Shown here piece by piece: positions 1-7,553 of a DNA stretch of 10,323 bases. Position 1 is the first letter of the stretch; every line of letters begins with the position of its first letter. The translations under genes and the position numbers were made by a program. Source of the DNA: Candidatus Njordarchaeum guaymasense. Its GTDB lineage: Archaea; Asgardarchaeota; Njordarchaeia; Njordarchaeales; Njordarchaeaceae. A model generated the notes under the pieces. The model searched no databases. It was not told the origin of the DNA and was given only the letters and a program-made list of their open reading frames with translations. The stretch covers positions 1 to 10,323 of the forward strand of contig JAUQYT010000195.1 in NCBI GenBank assembly GCA_030587605.1. The letters run 5' to 3'.

Positions 1-182
1 CCCTTGATTCTCCATTAACGCGTTTCCCCGCTCAGCGATATCTTTCCTACTCGTGGTTTCTTGTTTGCACTTGATGAGAAGGCTAAAAGAGTAGGGTATA
101 TTTAGACTTTCGGTCTCTCAAATGAAAAAACGCGCGAAAAACGAGAACAAGAATTACTTACTCTAAGCACGCTTCGTCATTA
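1..182. other. Intergenic region downstream of the M50-like gene
   Basis: No convincing gene is visible here. On the minus strand the region holds the terminator-like T-tracts (about 125-155) and then an AT-rich box, CTAAATATACC (105-95), which could be a TATA element for a gene beyond the left edge. An ATG at 15 on the minus strand would start such a gene (Met-Glu-Asn-Gln-Gly), but only five codons are visible and no clear ribosome binding site precedes it. A 7-bp inverted repeat, CCTACTC (46-52) and GAGTAGG (89-95), spans the space between the box and that ATG. I found no tRNA-like fold. Confidence 0.4.
125..155 (-). terminator. Archaeal T-tract terminator of the gene run
   Basis: Read on the minus strand, the sequence 28-58 bases past the stop of the M50-like gene contains two T runs, TTTTT (141-137) and TTTTTT (130-125), inside a T-rich stretch that begins with TTCTTGTTCTCG. 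Runs of T on the non-template strand without a strong hairpin are the usual archaeal intrinsic termination signal. Their place after the last gene of the set suggests that the transcription unit ends here. Confidence 0.55.
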
Positions 183-824
183 TCAGTTTTGCCTAATGAT
201 CACGTAAGCAAGAATCATCGCGAGTAATGAGAAGGTAGCAGCCAGCAATGGTGGAAGGTCCACTCCTATTATTGTGGGAGAGATTCTGAGAAGTACCAAG
301 CCGAAGATAATCCCGATTACTAAGTAGCCTAGTTCTCCAAGAGACTTCCTCGGATATTTGACTAAGGATTTGAATGCAGTTGCTAAGTCGTGGGAGCTTG
401 GTCTACAACCTAGGACCAAACTAGCTGCGAGCCAGCAAATCAATAGCCTGGTCCACGTTATTGTGAAACAGGGAAACACAAAGATGAGTAGACACGCTGA
501 GATAGTGTTGATAAACGATGGGGCAACTGCAATCAGGAATGGTTTCAGGAATGAGTTTTGAATCGGTTCAGTGCTGACATATCCCCTGGCGTTCCAACGC
601 TTGTCAACCTCCAGTAAATGGAGCTTCTCGACACGGACCCCTGCCAACCTACACAACAAGTAGTGGCTTGCCTCGTGGAGGGCTATTCCGGGCGCGACGA
701 GAATGATGAAGAAGGGCCTGATTGACCTGAAGCGCTTCATGCCAATGACTGCAGAGGAAACAAATGATATGAGGACAAATGATGGCGCTAACAATAGGAT
801 TGTCACCAATGGGTCCTCGCTCAA
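183..824 (-). CDS. M50-like membrane zinc metalloprotease
   Basis: A 213-residue polytopic membrane protein with the zinc-protease motif HEASH (H50, E51, H54) inside a hydrophobic segment. Further on, GYV (81-83), APSFIN (101-106) and PSSHD (142-146) follow the order seen in compact site-2-protease-like (M50 superfamily) proteins, in which the Asp of the last motif (D146) is the likely third zinc ligand. About five or six hydrophobic spans are visible, near residues 5-27, 36-60, 93-117, 122-142, 163-186 and 189-210. The TTG start is supported by AGAGGTGA ten bases upstream. It begins 20 bases after the preceding gene's stop, so it is probably the last gene of the operon. Inference: it may cleave a membrane partner encoded nearby. 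The substrate is unknown, and a non-proteolytic role cannot be excluded. Confidence 0.75.
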   Translation of the reverse strand: MSEDPLVTILLLAPSFVLISFVSSAVIGMKRFRSIRPFFIILVAPGIALHEASHYLLCRLAGVRVEKLHLLEVDKRWNARGYVSTEPIQNSFLKPFLIAVAPSFINTISACLLIFVFPCFTITWTRLLICWLAASLVLGCRPSSHDLATAFKSLVKYPRKSLGELGYLVIGIIFGLVLLRISPTIIGVDLPPLLAATFSLLAMILAYVIIRQN

Positions 825-834
825 TGCGAGCCTT

Positions 835-842
835 TCACCTCT
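835..842 (-). promoter_or_regulatory. Shine-Dalgarno site for the M50-like gene
   Basis: AGAGGTGA on the minus strand lies ten bases before a TTG codon at 824. It fixes TTG as the start, since no ATG offers a comparable site. It sits in the 20-base gap after the stop of the upstream gene, which suits translational coupling. Confidence 0.7.
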
Positions 843-844
843 TC

Positions 845-3262
845 CTAGCTTTTCCCTTCACTTTGCTCACCAATTCGTTTGACGGCAGTGATCTTCTGGC
901 CCTCACTGCCCGTGAGTTGGATTTTGTGGTAGTGAGCTTCTTCACGATCGCCTGAGGTGGCTGATCCAACTACTTTCAAGAGATCCTTCTCAAGTTGCTC
1001 AACATTGGTTAGCTTTAACTCGCCTAACGACTTGCCATCATGGAACACGAGGATCGTTGGGTAGCTCTTGATCTTGCATTCTCTCGCTATGTCTTCGGAT
1101 TTTGAGTCGACGGCGATGAATGCTGCTCGAGTGCGGTGTTTCGCCACCAGACTCTCCATTGCGGTCTCGACTTCCTTCGATGGTTTGTCGTCGCTTAGGA
1201 AGGAAGCTACTACGGGCAGTTGGCACCGCGTGATGACCTTCCTGAAATCAGTTAAGTGCTCGAAGGGCAGAACCTTTCTGGGTGCAGCAACTTCGTCCGA
1301 AAATGAGTCGGATGGGTCGCTCCTGTCCCCTGGCACGACCTTTGATCCTACCGACTGGGGAGTGAGGGACTGGGCTAGGTCGTCAAGCTCCTCCGAGATT
1401 TTCGCCGAGTCTGTGTCCAGCAATTCGGTGCGCTTGCTATGGTCGCCAGTGTCGCTTTCAAGTGTCTTCTTGGCTTTTACTAGATAGCCCCCTGCTGCTC
1501 TTAAGTTGAGCAGTTCTTTGTCGTCAGCTATGTTGAGGAGGAACTTCGACGATTGAGTTGTATCGAGAAACTCGTTTGAGACTCTGAGCTCAGTTTCCTC
1601 GCTCTGCTGAGCTTTATGGTGATCTCTTGATCGCTCACGGTAGTGGTTCGTCTTGGTCTGGGAACCTCTCCGCAGCTCATTCAGCGGAAGTTCAACAGTC
1701 GATAACTTGTCTTGCGAGTACCCTCCCTTGAAGGATTTTCTCAGGTGGTCGACGGCACTTTCTATGATAGGTTTGGCTCTTTCTTTGACCATCTCTACTT
1801 CATGGTGCGAGGCATCGTATCCGCTGTTGACTTTGTCTCTTAGTTCCTTTAAGTATCTGAGATCTTCGAGTTTCTCCTTTTGGAGAATGTTCTTCAAGGA
1901 GGGAATCCATTGATCTACATCTCTTGCTTGAGCTTCGACTCCCACCGATAACAGCGTTGCGTTGAGCGTCGAGCGAGTAGCCCTTTCAATGCACAGAATG
2001 GCCTCAGAATAGAGTTTCTCACTCTCAAGTTTCTCTGCCTTGTTGAGGAGATCTTCTGCTTTTCTGACTAGCCCATCAATCCTCTGAGTTCTTAGTTCCT
2101 TTCTTAGCCTGGATAGTTCTGCTCCCCCATACTTAGAGTATAGGAACTGCGACTCGTCTGGAGCGAATTCCCCTTCATACATGACAACCTGCTCGGGAGC
2201 AATCTTCTGGGAACCTAAACAGACCTTCGTATTGTTGTTTCTCTGAACGTGCTGATAGCTTTTGACTAGGCGCCATCCTCCATATGCTTCGATCATCAAT
2301 GCTAGGCCTAAGCCGGATTGAGCGGTCGGGAAGCCCGTTGCAGTGTTGGAGACGAGAACTAGGAAGGCGGCGATTAAGGTTAGGGCAGCGCCGAGGGTTA
2401 GAATCCTGAAGGTTTTAAACTGTCTTGGGAAATCCGCCAGTCCTCTTTCGCCTTTAAGCGCCTCTCTTCCCAGAACTCTCACTTCTTTTTCTCTGAGATC
2501 CAGGTATGATGCCAAGTTGGTGATGCCAACGACATCAACGTCTAGGCCACCAAGTCTGGCTGGGATTGGAATCCAGGGCTTGGACTCACCTGACTCATTC
2601 TCTAGCTTACAAGCCGTCAAGAGAATTGGGTTGACCCAAAACCTGACATCTTCTCCCTTAAACCTCGTGTAACTAAGCTTGCCAACCAACAGATTCACAG
2701 AGCAGGTTTCCAGACCTTCAAAAAGTGTATCGAGGACATGATGATCGCCTGATTTCTCAGCGCTTCCATTCCCTTCGGTAACAGTTGATATCAGGCTTCT
2801 AGCGTTCTGAACGAGCTCATTGCTTAGGACGTTGATGCTGTCACTTTCCCCTTTCAATACTTTGAAGGAGCCGTTATCGTTGTCACTTATCTTAACTAGA
2901 CTAGGTTCTTGATGCAACTTGAATGGCAAAACATCTAGAACGCAACCGTGTCCAGGGAGTTCTGTGGGCTTTGACGCTATCAGGTCTATTCCCACAGGGG
3001 GATTAGGAATCACCTTGTAACCCTTAGCGCAGACTAATTCCGCTATACTTTGAAAGATGTTTGTTTTGAGGTTGCCGCCGCCATCCTGCTTCTCAGTGTT
3101 ATATGCCTTGGTAGCACTTCTACACTTGAATGACTTGGACCTTGATGGAGCAATCTTAGTGTTTCCTTCCTTGCTTCGAGGATTCTGGTTGGAAGCCATT
3201 ATGTCCACTCGTCTTACGAGGCTCGCCACGGAGCGATCTCCCTTTGAACGTCGTTCAGTCAA
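845..3262 (-). CDS. Membrane protein with HEPN-like and thioredoxin-like domains
   Basis: About 805 residues from the TTG at 3262. The frame stays open back to a TTG at 3385 (846 residues) and an ATG lies at 3199. I chose 3262 because AGGAGATG stands five bases before it. In 805-residue numbering: a basic, low-complexity N-terminus; an alpha/beta region (about 70-125) with GIDLIA and LDVLPFK that could be a degraded restriction-endonuclease-like fold; one or two membrane spans (about 284-330); a helical HEPN-like module (about 399-509) without an intact R-x4-6-H motif; a charged linker; and a thioredoxin-like domain (about 662-767). That last domain keeps the cis-proline motif SYPT (P735), but DKPS (692-695) stands where CGPC is expected, so it cannot act as a redox enzyme. 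No known gene name applies. Likely role, inferred: a scaffold or adaptor in a membrane complex with the VirB4/HerA-like neighbour. Confidence 0.7.
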   Translation of the reverse strand: MTERRSKGDRSVASLVRRVDIMASNQNPRSKEGNTKIAPSRSKSFKCRSATKAYNTEKQDGGGNLKTNIFQSIAELVCAKGYKVIPNPPVGIDLIASKPTELPGHGCVLDVLPFKLHQEPSLVKISDNDNGSFKVLKGESDSINVLSNELVQNARSLISTVTEGNGSAEKSGDHHVLDTLFEGLETCSVNLLVGKLSYTRFKGEDVRFWVNPILLTACKLENESGESKPWIPIPARLGGLDVDVVGITNLASYLDLREKEVRVLGREALKGERGLADFPRQFKTFRILTLGAALTLIAAFLVLVSNTATGFPTAQSGLGLALMIEAYGGWRLVKSYQHVQRNNNTKVCLGSQKIAPEQVVMYEGEFAPDESQFLYSKYGGAELSRLRKELRTQRIDGLVRKAEDLLNKAEKLESEKLYSEAILCIERATRSTLNATLLSVGVEAQARDVDQWIPSLKNILQKEKLEDLRYLKELRDKVNSGYDASHHEVEMVKERAKPIIESAVDHLRKSFKGGYSQDKLSTVELPLNELRRGSQTKTNHYRERSRDHHKAQQSEETELRVSNEFLDTTQSSKFLLNIADDKELLNLRAAGGYLVKAKKTLESDTGDHSKRTELLDTDSAKISEELDDLAQSLTPQSVGSKVVPGDRSDPSDSFSDEVAAPRKVLPFEHLTDFRKVITRCQLPVVASFLSDDKPSKEVETAMESLVAKHRTRAAFIAVDSKSEDIARECKIKSYPTILVFHDGKSLGELKLTNVEQLEKDLLKVVGSATSGDREEAHYHKIQLTGSEGQKITAVKRIGEQSEGKS

Positions 3263-3267
3263 GTTGA

Positions 3268-3275
3268 CATCTCCT
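3268..3275 (-). promoter_or_regulatory. Shine-Dalgarno site favouring the TTG at 3262
   Basis: AGGAGATG on the minus strand, five bases before TTG, differs at one position from AGGAGGTG. Neither the upstream TTG (3385) nor the downstream ATG (3199) has a comparable site, so this motif decides the proposed start of the HEPN/thioredoxin-like protein. Confidence 0.5.
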
Positions 3276-3370
3276 GCCTCCCGCTGCAGCGGGCGGAGTT
3301 CATTCGATTGACAGTTGTTCTCGAAAGATTCCTGTTCAAATCCTGCTGTTACCCACTTCAAAAAGCCATC

Positions 3371-3379
3371 GTATTTAAG
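3371..3379 (-). promoter_or_regulatory. Possible TATA box for the HEPN/thioredoxin-like gene
   Basis: CTTAAATAC on the minus strand resembles the archaeal TATA consensus (about YTTTAWATA). It lies roughly 110 bases before the proposed TTG start, in the longest gap of the gene run. If used, transcription would begin near 3347 and leave a leader of about 85 bases. This is a suggestion from sequence only; no purine-rich BRE was clearly seen. Confidence 0.35.
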
Positions 3380-3422
3380 GCACAAAAGGAGCTTGAAAGC
3401 TACTTCACTAGGAACATGAGAA

Positions 3423-3448
3423 GAAGCGCTTCAGCTCACTGGTGTGAG
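3423..3448 (-). other. Tandem inverted repeats after the VirB4-like gene
   Basis: Just past the stop of the large ATPase-like gene are two small dyads: CTCAC-ACCA-GTGAG (3448-3435), able to form a 5-bp hairpin with a 4-base loop, and the 10-bp palindrome GAAGCGCTTC (3432-3423), followed by pyrimidine-rich TTCTC. They could slow or end transcription, stabilise the 3' end of the message, or be an operator near the TATA-like box at 3371-3379. No strong T-tract follows, so a full terminator is doubtful. Confidence 0.35.
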
Positions 3449-3457
3449 TTCGTTTTT

Positions 3458-6376
3458 TCACTCGATGTGAAAGATCTTCGACACCTGTTTCAAGAAAGAC
3501 ACAGCGTCCTGCAGTGCCTTTAGCGCTTCTTCCTTGCTGATTGAGACGTCTCCGCTTTTGCTCTCACGTTCCCTCTCGCCTATCCACGTGATCCTGCTTT
3601 TCTCAGGTGGGAAAGGCAAACCTGACTCACTTAAACGATCAATGATGACGTTTAACTCGCCTTCTTCAATCTCCTCTGCTTTGTTCTGGACACTCTTGGC
3701 CAAGTTTTTGAGGAATTTCTTCAGTGTTTCATTGACCTGCTGGAGAACCGCGACATACTTTTCGGACTCATAGAATGATTTAGACATCCTTAACCCGCCC
3801 ACGGCACCCATGAAGATAGGACGAAGGCTCGCGCTGAACTCGGTCTTATCTATGCTGCCCTCTTTTTCTTCTGATTCGGGCAACTTGGTTGCAGCGGGTT
3901 CCTCATGTAGATCTAGCGAGCGGCCAATGTCCGTCTCACGCTCTATTCTTTTCTCGTCTTCGAGACTTCTCCTTCCCTTCTCTGTGAGGCGGTACACTTT
4001 TCTTAGGTTTCCTCCTTCAATCCTTACACTGCGCGAGGCCACGTACCTGAAGTTTTCCAACTTTGGTAACAGTGTCTTGACTTTTTGTTGTTCGTTCCCG
4101 TCGAAGCTGTTTATGACGTTTTCCCTGCCGAAGTTTGGGTAGTCATCTAGTAGTTCAAGTATTTCCTTTGCTAATCTCCGGTCTTCCTTGTCTTCGTAGT
4201 CTACCTCAAGTAGAGTCTTTGGTTCCCTCAAAGAGCGGTTGTCTCCGCGCACCATTAGTTTAGTTCGCCTCTTGATCTCGGACTCTGGGGGAGGGAGTAG
4301 CTCTGCGACATAAGCGTGAGCCAACTTGACGGGAAACGGTTTCTTCAAGTCAGGTCGCACAAGCAACGCCTCGTCTTGGGCAAGGTACATGAGGGCTAGC
4401 GCTCTGTCATTGGAGGCCTCAGGTCCGAAGCTTCTTCTCCCAGTGGCGCGTTGCTCAAGGTTTATGTGTTTGGCAACGACGTGAATATCATCTCTCCCAC
4501 TGATTCTATGTGCTATTTTTGTGCCGACCCTAGCGAAGATCTTTTCATCTGCTTGGCTTGGTTTTGTGCTGCTGATGTGTAGTCCGACTCCCAACTCCGG
4601 TAATTCATCGATCCACCTTGACATGGTTTCGCTGGCAGGATTAGATGATCCCGTACGTCTTAGGGTGCTCTGTCTGAATAGGAGTTCAGTTTCCTCGAGA
4701 AGGAGCATTCGCTGACCGTATGCAGGCACAGCGCTTCGACGGGAAGCATAGAGAGCGTACATCTTAGCTAGAATCATTCCTTGGATGAAACGCACTACTG
4801 ATGTATCAGCTATCCCTTTGAACTCGATTATAGTAAGTGATTTGGTTCCCTCGAGAAAGCTCTTGAATTGTATTGTTGATGAACCTGAGAGTGCTTCCGC
4901 TGCATTGCCCGAAAGGAGAGGGGTGAGTGTCCTTAGTATTCCTTCAAGCAGCCTCGTTCTTCCGAGGGTCTCTCTTCCACTGACTATTATGTCATCAACA
5001 TGCTCTTTGAGCATCGCGAGGCTTGGTGTCTTCGATTCAGCGTACACGTCGTGTAGGATCGCGAACAACATGTTCAGTTGTTCATCGTTCATCGGAAAAG
5101 TATTTTCAAAAATAGATAGGATTAGCGGAATATATTGCTCAGCGTCTGTGCCCTCGGCGTCCAGTGGATTGATTGTGAAGTCCTTCCCCAACTCAATTGC
5201 TATGGCATCGGGGAAAACGCTCAGTAGGGGTCTGTACTTCACGTGTCTGGTGAATATGACGTACGGTGTGGATGACATCACTGTCCTTGAGACTAGAACC
5301 TTGTTGGTGAGGTCTACCTGAGTTTGGTCTTCGCCGAATATGGCTATTCCTTGTCTCAGGTGAGATGTTTTGAGTCCTGCGGAAGCGACGCGATCCCCAG
5401 TATCATCTACGTATGTTCCGATTATGATGTCACTCTCAGTGATGGGGTGAAGCTGAAACTCCTTGTAGGGAAAAGACTCGGGGTAGAAACTCGTTATCAA
5501 GGGCGGGACCGTTATCAGTCTTGTGAGTTCCTTTCCTGTTAGGCGCGCTGTTCCCCCTCCGTCCCGCATCAAGTCGTTTCCTTCGGAGTGCGTTAGCATG
5601 AAAGAGGCGATTTTTCTTAGTTCCCTTTTGCCAGTGACTTTCTCCACGACATATTCTGGGAACGACGCGTTAAACAGGGCTTTCAGCTGCAGTATCTTGT
5701 TCTGCACTTCCTCAACTATTTCACGGATTTTTGAGGGTGGCTTGCTCGATGACCGAGTCGAGATAATCATTCGACTCTGCCATATTCCCATCTTGCTACG
5801 AACGAGGGACTGCCGTTGCTCTTTGTCCATATTAGCTATTTGGCTGGGAGAGGCGTTCACCAAGTCCGGGGTTTTAATAATGATTTCATCTTCGTCGATG
5901 GGGCTAAGTGAGAGCACGCTCTGCAAAGGAATCTTGTTGCTATAAGCGCTTTCGATGAATGCGTCGAACATTATGCGGGTATCCGTTCTGTTCCTTTCTG
6001 ATGAGGGCGTTTGTTTTGAAGGAACTGTCTTGGATAGTTTGAGGAATCCTCTTCCCCAGTATGTCCCGTCATTGCCTACGATTAGAACGTCCTGCTCATC
6101 CCCTGTGATGAAGTAATTCACCTCCGGTAGCTCAAGCTCTGTAACCTTGTCGTTGCCTTTGAGTGGCCGATAAATTATCTTTCGGAAGAATGTCTTCAAC
6201 ATTCCTCTTGTTCTTGGGATGAGAATGGAGGTCAGAACGACAGTTGTTAGAGTGAGCAGTGTCACCTTGTGTAGGTCTATTACTGTGCTAAAGAGCAGGG
6301 AAGCAACTAGCAGTGTTCCTGCGGAAAGAGTGATGAGTGACATGAGAAGAATCCCGAGCGAAGATAGTTTGAGCAT
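3458..6376 (-). CDS. Membrane-anchored VirB4/HerA-type pseudo-ATPase
   Basis: A 972-residue protein. Two N-terminal membrane spans (about 5-31 and 36-57) precede a VirB4/TraC-like N-terminal region (about 90-345, with GNDGTYWGRGFL and LTGKELTRL) and a RecA-like motor domain (about 340-640). The P-loop position reads GEDQTQVD (348-355), so the Gly-Lys-Ser/Thr of Walker A is lost. The following D-x3-E-Y motif is degraded to TRHVKY (376-381). Recognisable remnants are INPLDAEG (402-409), the Walker-B-like LLLEETELLF (558-567) and SSTKPS (602-607), which lacks the usual Gln. A winged-helix-like region (about 729-806) and a C-terminal helical HEPN-like segment (about 865-970) follow. The ATG start has GGTGATG seven bases upstream, overlapping the previous gene's stop. 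Inference: a non-hydrolysing, membrane-bound scaffold derived from a DNA-pumping ATPase. Confidence 0.75.
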   Translation of the reverse strand: MLKLSSLGILLMSLITLSAGTLLVASLLFSTVIDLHKVTLLTLTTVVLTSILIPRTRGMLKTFFRKIIYRPLKGNDKVTELELPEVNYFITGDEQDVLIVGNDGTYWGRGFLKLSKTVPSKQTPSSERNRTDTRIMFDAFIESAYSNKIPLQSVLSLSPIDEDEIIIKTPDLVNASPSQIANMDKEQRQSLVRSKMGIWQSRMIISTRSSSKPPSKIREIVEEVQNKILQLKALFNASFPEYVVEKVTGKRELRKIASFMLTHSEGNDLMRDGGGTARLTGKELTRLITVPPLITSFYPESFPYKEFQLHPITESDIIIGTYVDDTGDRVASAGLKTSHLRQGIAIFGEDQTQVDLTNKVLVSRTVMSSTPYVIFTRHVKYRPLLSVFPDAIAIELGKDFTINPLDAEGTDAEQYIPLILSIFENTFPMNDEQLNMLFAILHDVYAESKTPSLAMLKEHVDDIIVSGRETLGRTRLLEGILRTLTPLLSGNAAEALSGSSTIQFKSFLEGTKSLTIIEFKGIADTSVVRFIQGMILAKMYALYASRRSAVPAYGQRMLLLEETELLFRQSTLRRTGSSNPASETMSRWIDELPELGVGLHISSTKPSQADEKIFARVGTKIAHRISGRDDIHVVAKHINLEQRATGRRSFGPEASNDRALALMYLAQDEALLVRPDLKKPFPVKLAHAYVAELLPPPESEIKRRTKLMVRGDNRSLREPKTLLEVDYEDKEDRRLAKEILELLDDYPNFGRENVINSFDGNEQQKVKTLLPKLENFRYVASRSVRIEGGNLRKVYRLTEKGRRSLEDEKRIERETDIGRSLDLHEEPAATKLPESEEKEGSIDKTEFSASLRPIFMGAVGGLRMSKSFYESEKYVAVLQQVNETLKKFLKNLAKSVQNKAEEIEEGELNVIIDRLSESGLPFPPEKSRITWIGERERESKSGDVSISKEEALKALQDAVSFLKQVSKIFHIE

Positions 6377-6383
6377 TGCTCTT

Positions 6384-6390
6384 CATCACC
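6384..6390 (-). promoter_or_regulatory. Shine-Dalgarno site for the VirB4-like gene
   Basis: GGTGATG on the minus strand lies seven bases before the ATG at 6376 and overlaps the TGA stop (6388-6386) of the preceding gene. The arrangement implies that ribosomes finishing the HEPN-like protein pass directly to the large subunit, keeping the two in fixed proportion. Confidence 0.65.
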
Positions 6391-7234
6391 GTGTTTCGCT
6401 TTTAACACAGATTGTTATTTTCAGAAAGAGGTACGAGATAAAGAGTAGTACGCAGTCGAATATCAGTCCGAATATTGAGAAGAATGATTGACCAGTGAAC
6501 ATTAGGATAACACCATATCCGCCAATTGCGGCGAGCAAGCAACATACGACCCCTGACAGTAGCGCGATTATCAATCCAATTAGGTGCGGTACCCTCCTCT
6601 TCTTAAAGTCCAGAATAGTCCTCGCCAAAAGGAGTTTCGCGAAGAGTTCTAGTTCAGCTTGTCCCGCATCTCTGCGAGATCCGGATATTGGTCCCTTGGA
6701 AGCTAGTGCGCTGAGCATTAGTAGTGTAGCTTCTTTTTCTCCTCCGTGGTATCTATTGAATGCAGCTTCTTTTCTCCTCGAAGGGATTCCTTTGGGTTGT
6801 GAGTTGATATTGCGTTCTCCAGGCGATACCTGTTGGTCATTGATCTTCGATAGGAAGTCCTCTGCTACTGAAATAGCCTCTTCGACCTCCAATTTGGTCA
6901 GGTTATCTTCTTCTACTCGATCAGCTCTTTCTCTGAGCTCCTTCAAGTGCAAGAGTCTCTGGGCTGAGAAATGCACCCCCTGTTCTTCCAGAACACGAAT
7001 GGTCTCTTCACGGCGAACTGGCTGTTGAACGCCTAGCTCGTTAAGAACTTCTTTCAGACCTGATTCGACAGCTTCATCGGATGCAACTACAGCTTCGTTC
7101 AGGAGACCGATCCTGTACCAGTTCTCTGCCCTACTCAGTAGACTCCAAGGATCGTTTGTTTCGGCAGAACTGCGTTTATCCAAACTTGGTTGCCCCCCGA
7201 CCGAGAAACGATGGCAATCATTTTTCCTGACCAT
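6386..7234 (-). CDS. HEPN-like protein with C-terminal membrane anchor
   Basis: A 282-residue protein that I cannot name. Residues about 30-131 are helical and resemble a HEPN-type bundle: a first half with SLLSRAENWYRIGLLNEAVV and a second half with LLHLKELRERAD followed by EVEEAISVAEDFLSKI. The R-x4-6-H motif of HEPN ribonucleases is absent, so enzymatic activity is unlikely. A polar linker (about 132-165) and another helix (about 166-210) lead to a basic patch, KKRR (211-214), and then two or three hydrophobic spans (about 216-246 and 249-276). By the positive-inside rule the helical part would face the cytoplasm. The gene starts 17 bases inside its upstream neighbour and ends nine bases before the VirB4-like gene. 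It shares its helical module with both following large genes, which suggests direct binding. Confidence 0.7.
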   Translation of the reverse strand: MVRKNDCHRFSVGGQPSLDKRSSAETNDPWSLLSRAENWYRIGLLNEAVVASDEAVESGLKEVLNELGVQQPVRREETIRVLEEQGVHFSAQRLLHLKELRERADRVEEDNLTKLEVEEAISVAEDFLSKINDQQVSPGERNINSQPKGIPSRRKEAAFNRYHGGEKEATLLMLSALASKGPISGSRRDAGQAELELFAKLLLARTILDFKKRRVPHLIGLIIALLSGVVCCLLAAIGGYGVILMFTGQSFFSIFGLIFDCVLLFISYLFLKITICVKSETR

Positions 7235-7553
7235 GGTCTGTTATACCGCTCATGTCGTTCTCACTTTGCTCATTATCTCTGTAGACACCTTTATCACTAG
7301 AATCCGGATCGAGTAGACATGAATCCATTAGCTCACCCAATAGTAGAAGTCGCAACAGCTCAGCCCTTCTGTTGGCGTCGTCCCGCTTGTTTGATGAGAG
7401 ACATGAAATGGAATGGAGGACTTTGGGGAACAAGAAAAATGAAAAAGCCAGTAGAAACGGAATGCCTATTAAGAATAACAGGGAACCCACAAGATCACTT
7501 GGAACAGGGAACAAGCTTCCTCTTCTCTCTACAGCACTCTGACATTCGACCAA
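7218..7553 (-). CDS. Small single-span membrane protein
   Basis: Up to 111 residues, of unknown family. One strong hydrophobic segment (about 21-45) is followed by a basic and then acidic polar tail containing NKRDDANRRAELLRLLLLGE, probably a cytoplasmic helix. The first in-frame start is a TTG at 7553, just after a stop. A second TTG at 7514 (98 residues) has a weak AGAGG four bases upstream and keeps the membrane span, so either start is possible. The 3' end overlaps the HEPN-like gene by 17 bases, which supports its being a real operon member. A likely role, by context only, is as a small accessory subunit of the membrane complex. Confidence 0.6.
   Translation of the reverse strand: MVECQSAVERRGSLFPVPSDLVGSLLFLIGIPFLLAFSFFLFPKVLHSISCLSSNKRDDANRRAELLRLLLLGELMDSCLLDPDSSDKGVYRDNEQSENDMSGITDHGQEK

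Noticed and set aside
1..182. Possible tRNA or small RNA at the left edge
   Set aside because: Neither strand gives an acceptor stem with a T-arm GTTCRA motif; the region is better explained as terminator plus possible promoter.
4785..5321. A 178-codon open frame on the plus strand
   Set aside because: It lies antisense inside the VirB4-like gene, has a Ser-rich composition typical of an antisense shadow, and lacks its own start signals and recognisable domains.
6495..7028. A 177-codon open frame on the plus strand
   Set aside because: It is antisense to the HEPN-like gene, Ser-rich and without family resemblance; the minus-strand frame has coherent helices and membrane spans.
7172..7222. 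An ATGA start overlapping the small membrane gene's stop, in another frame
   Set aside because: The ATG at about 7222 is out of frame with the HEPN-like protein and runs into a stop after a short stretch, so the ATG at 7234 is kept.
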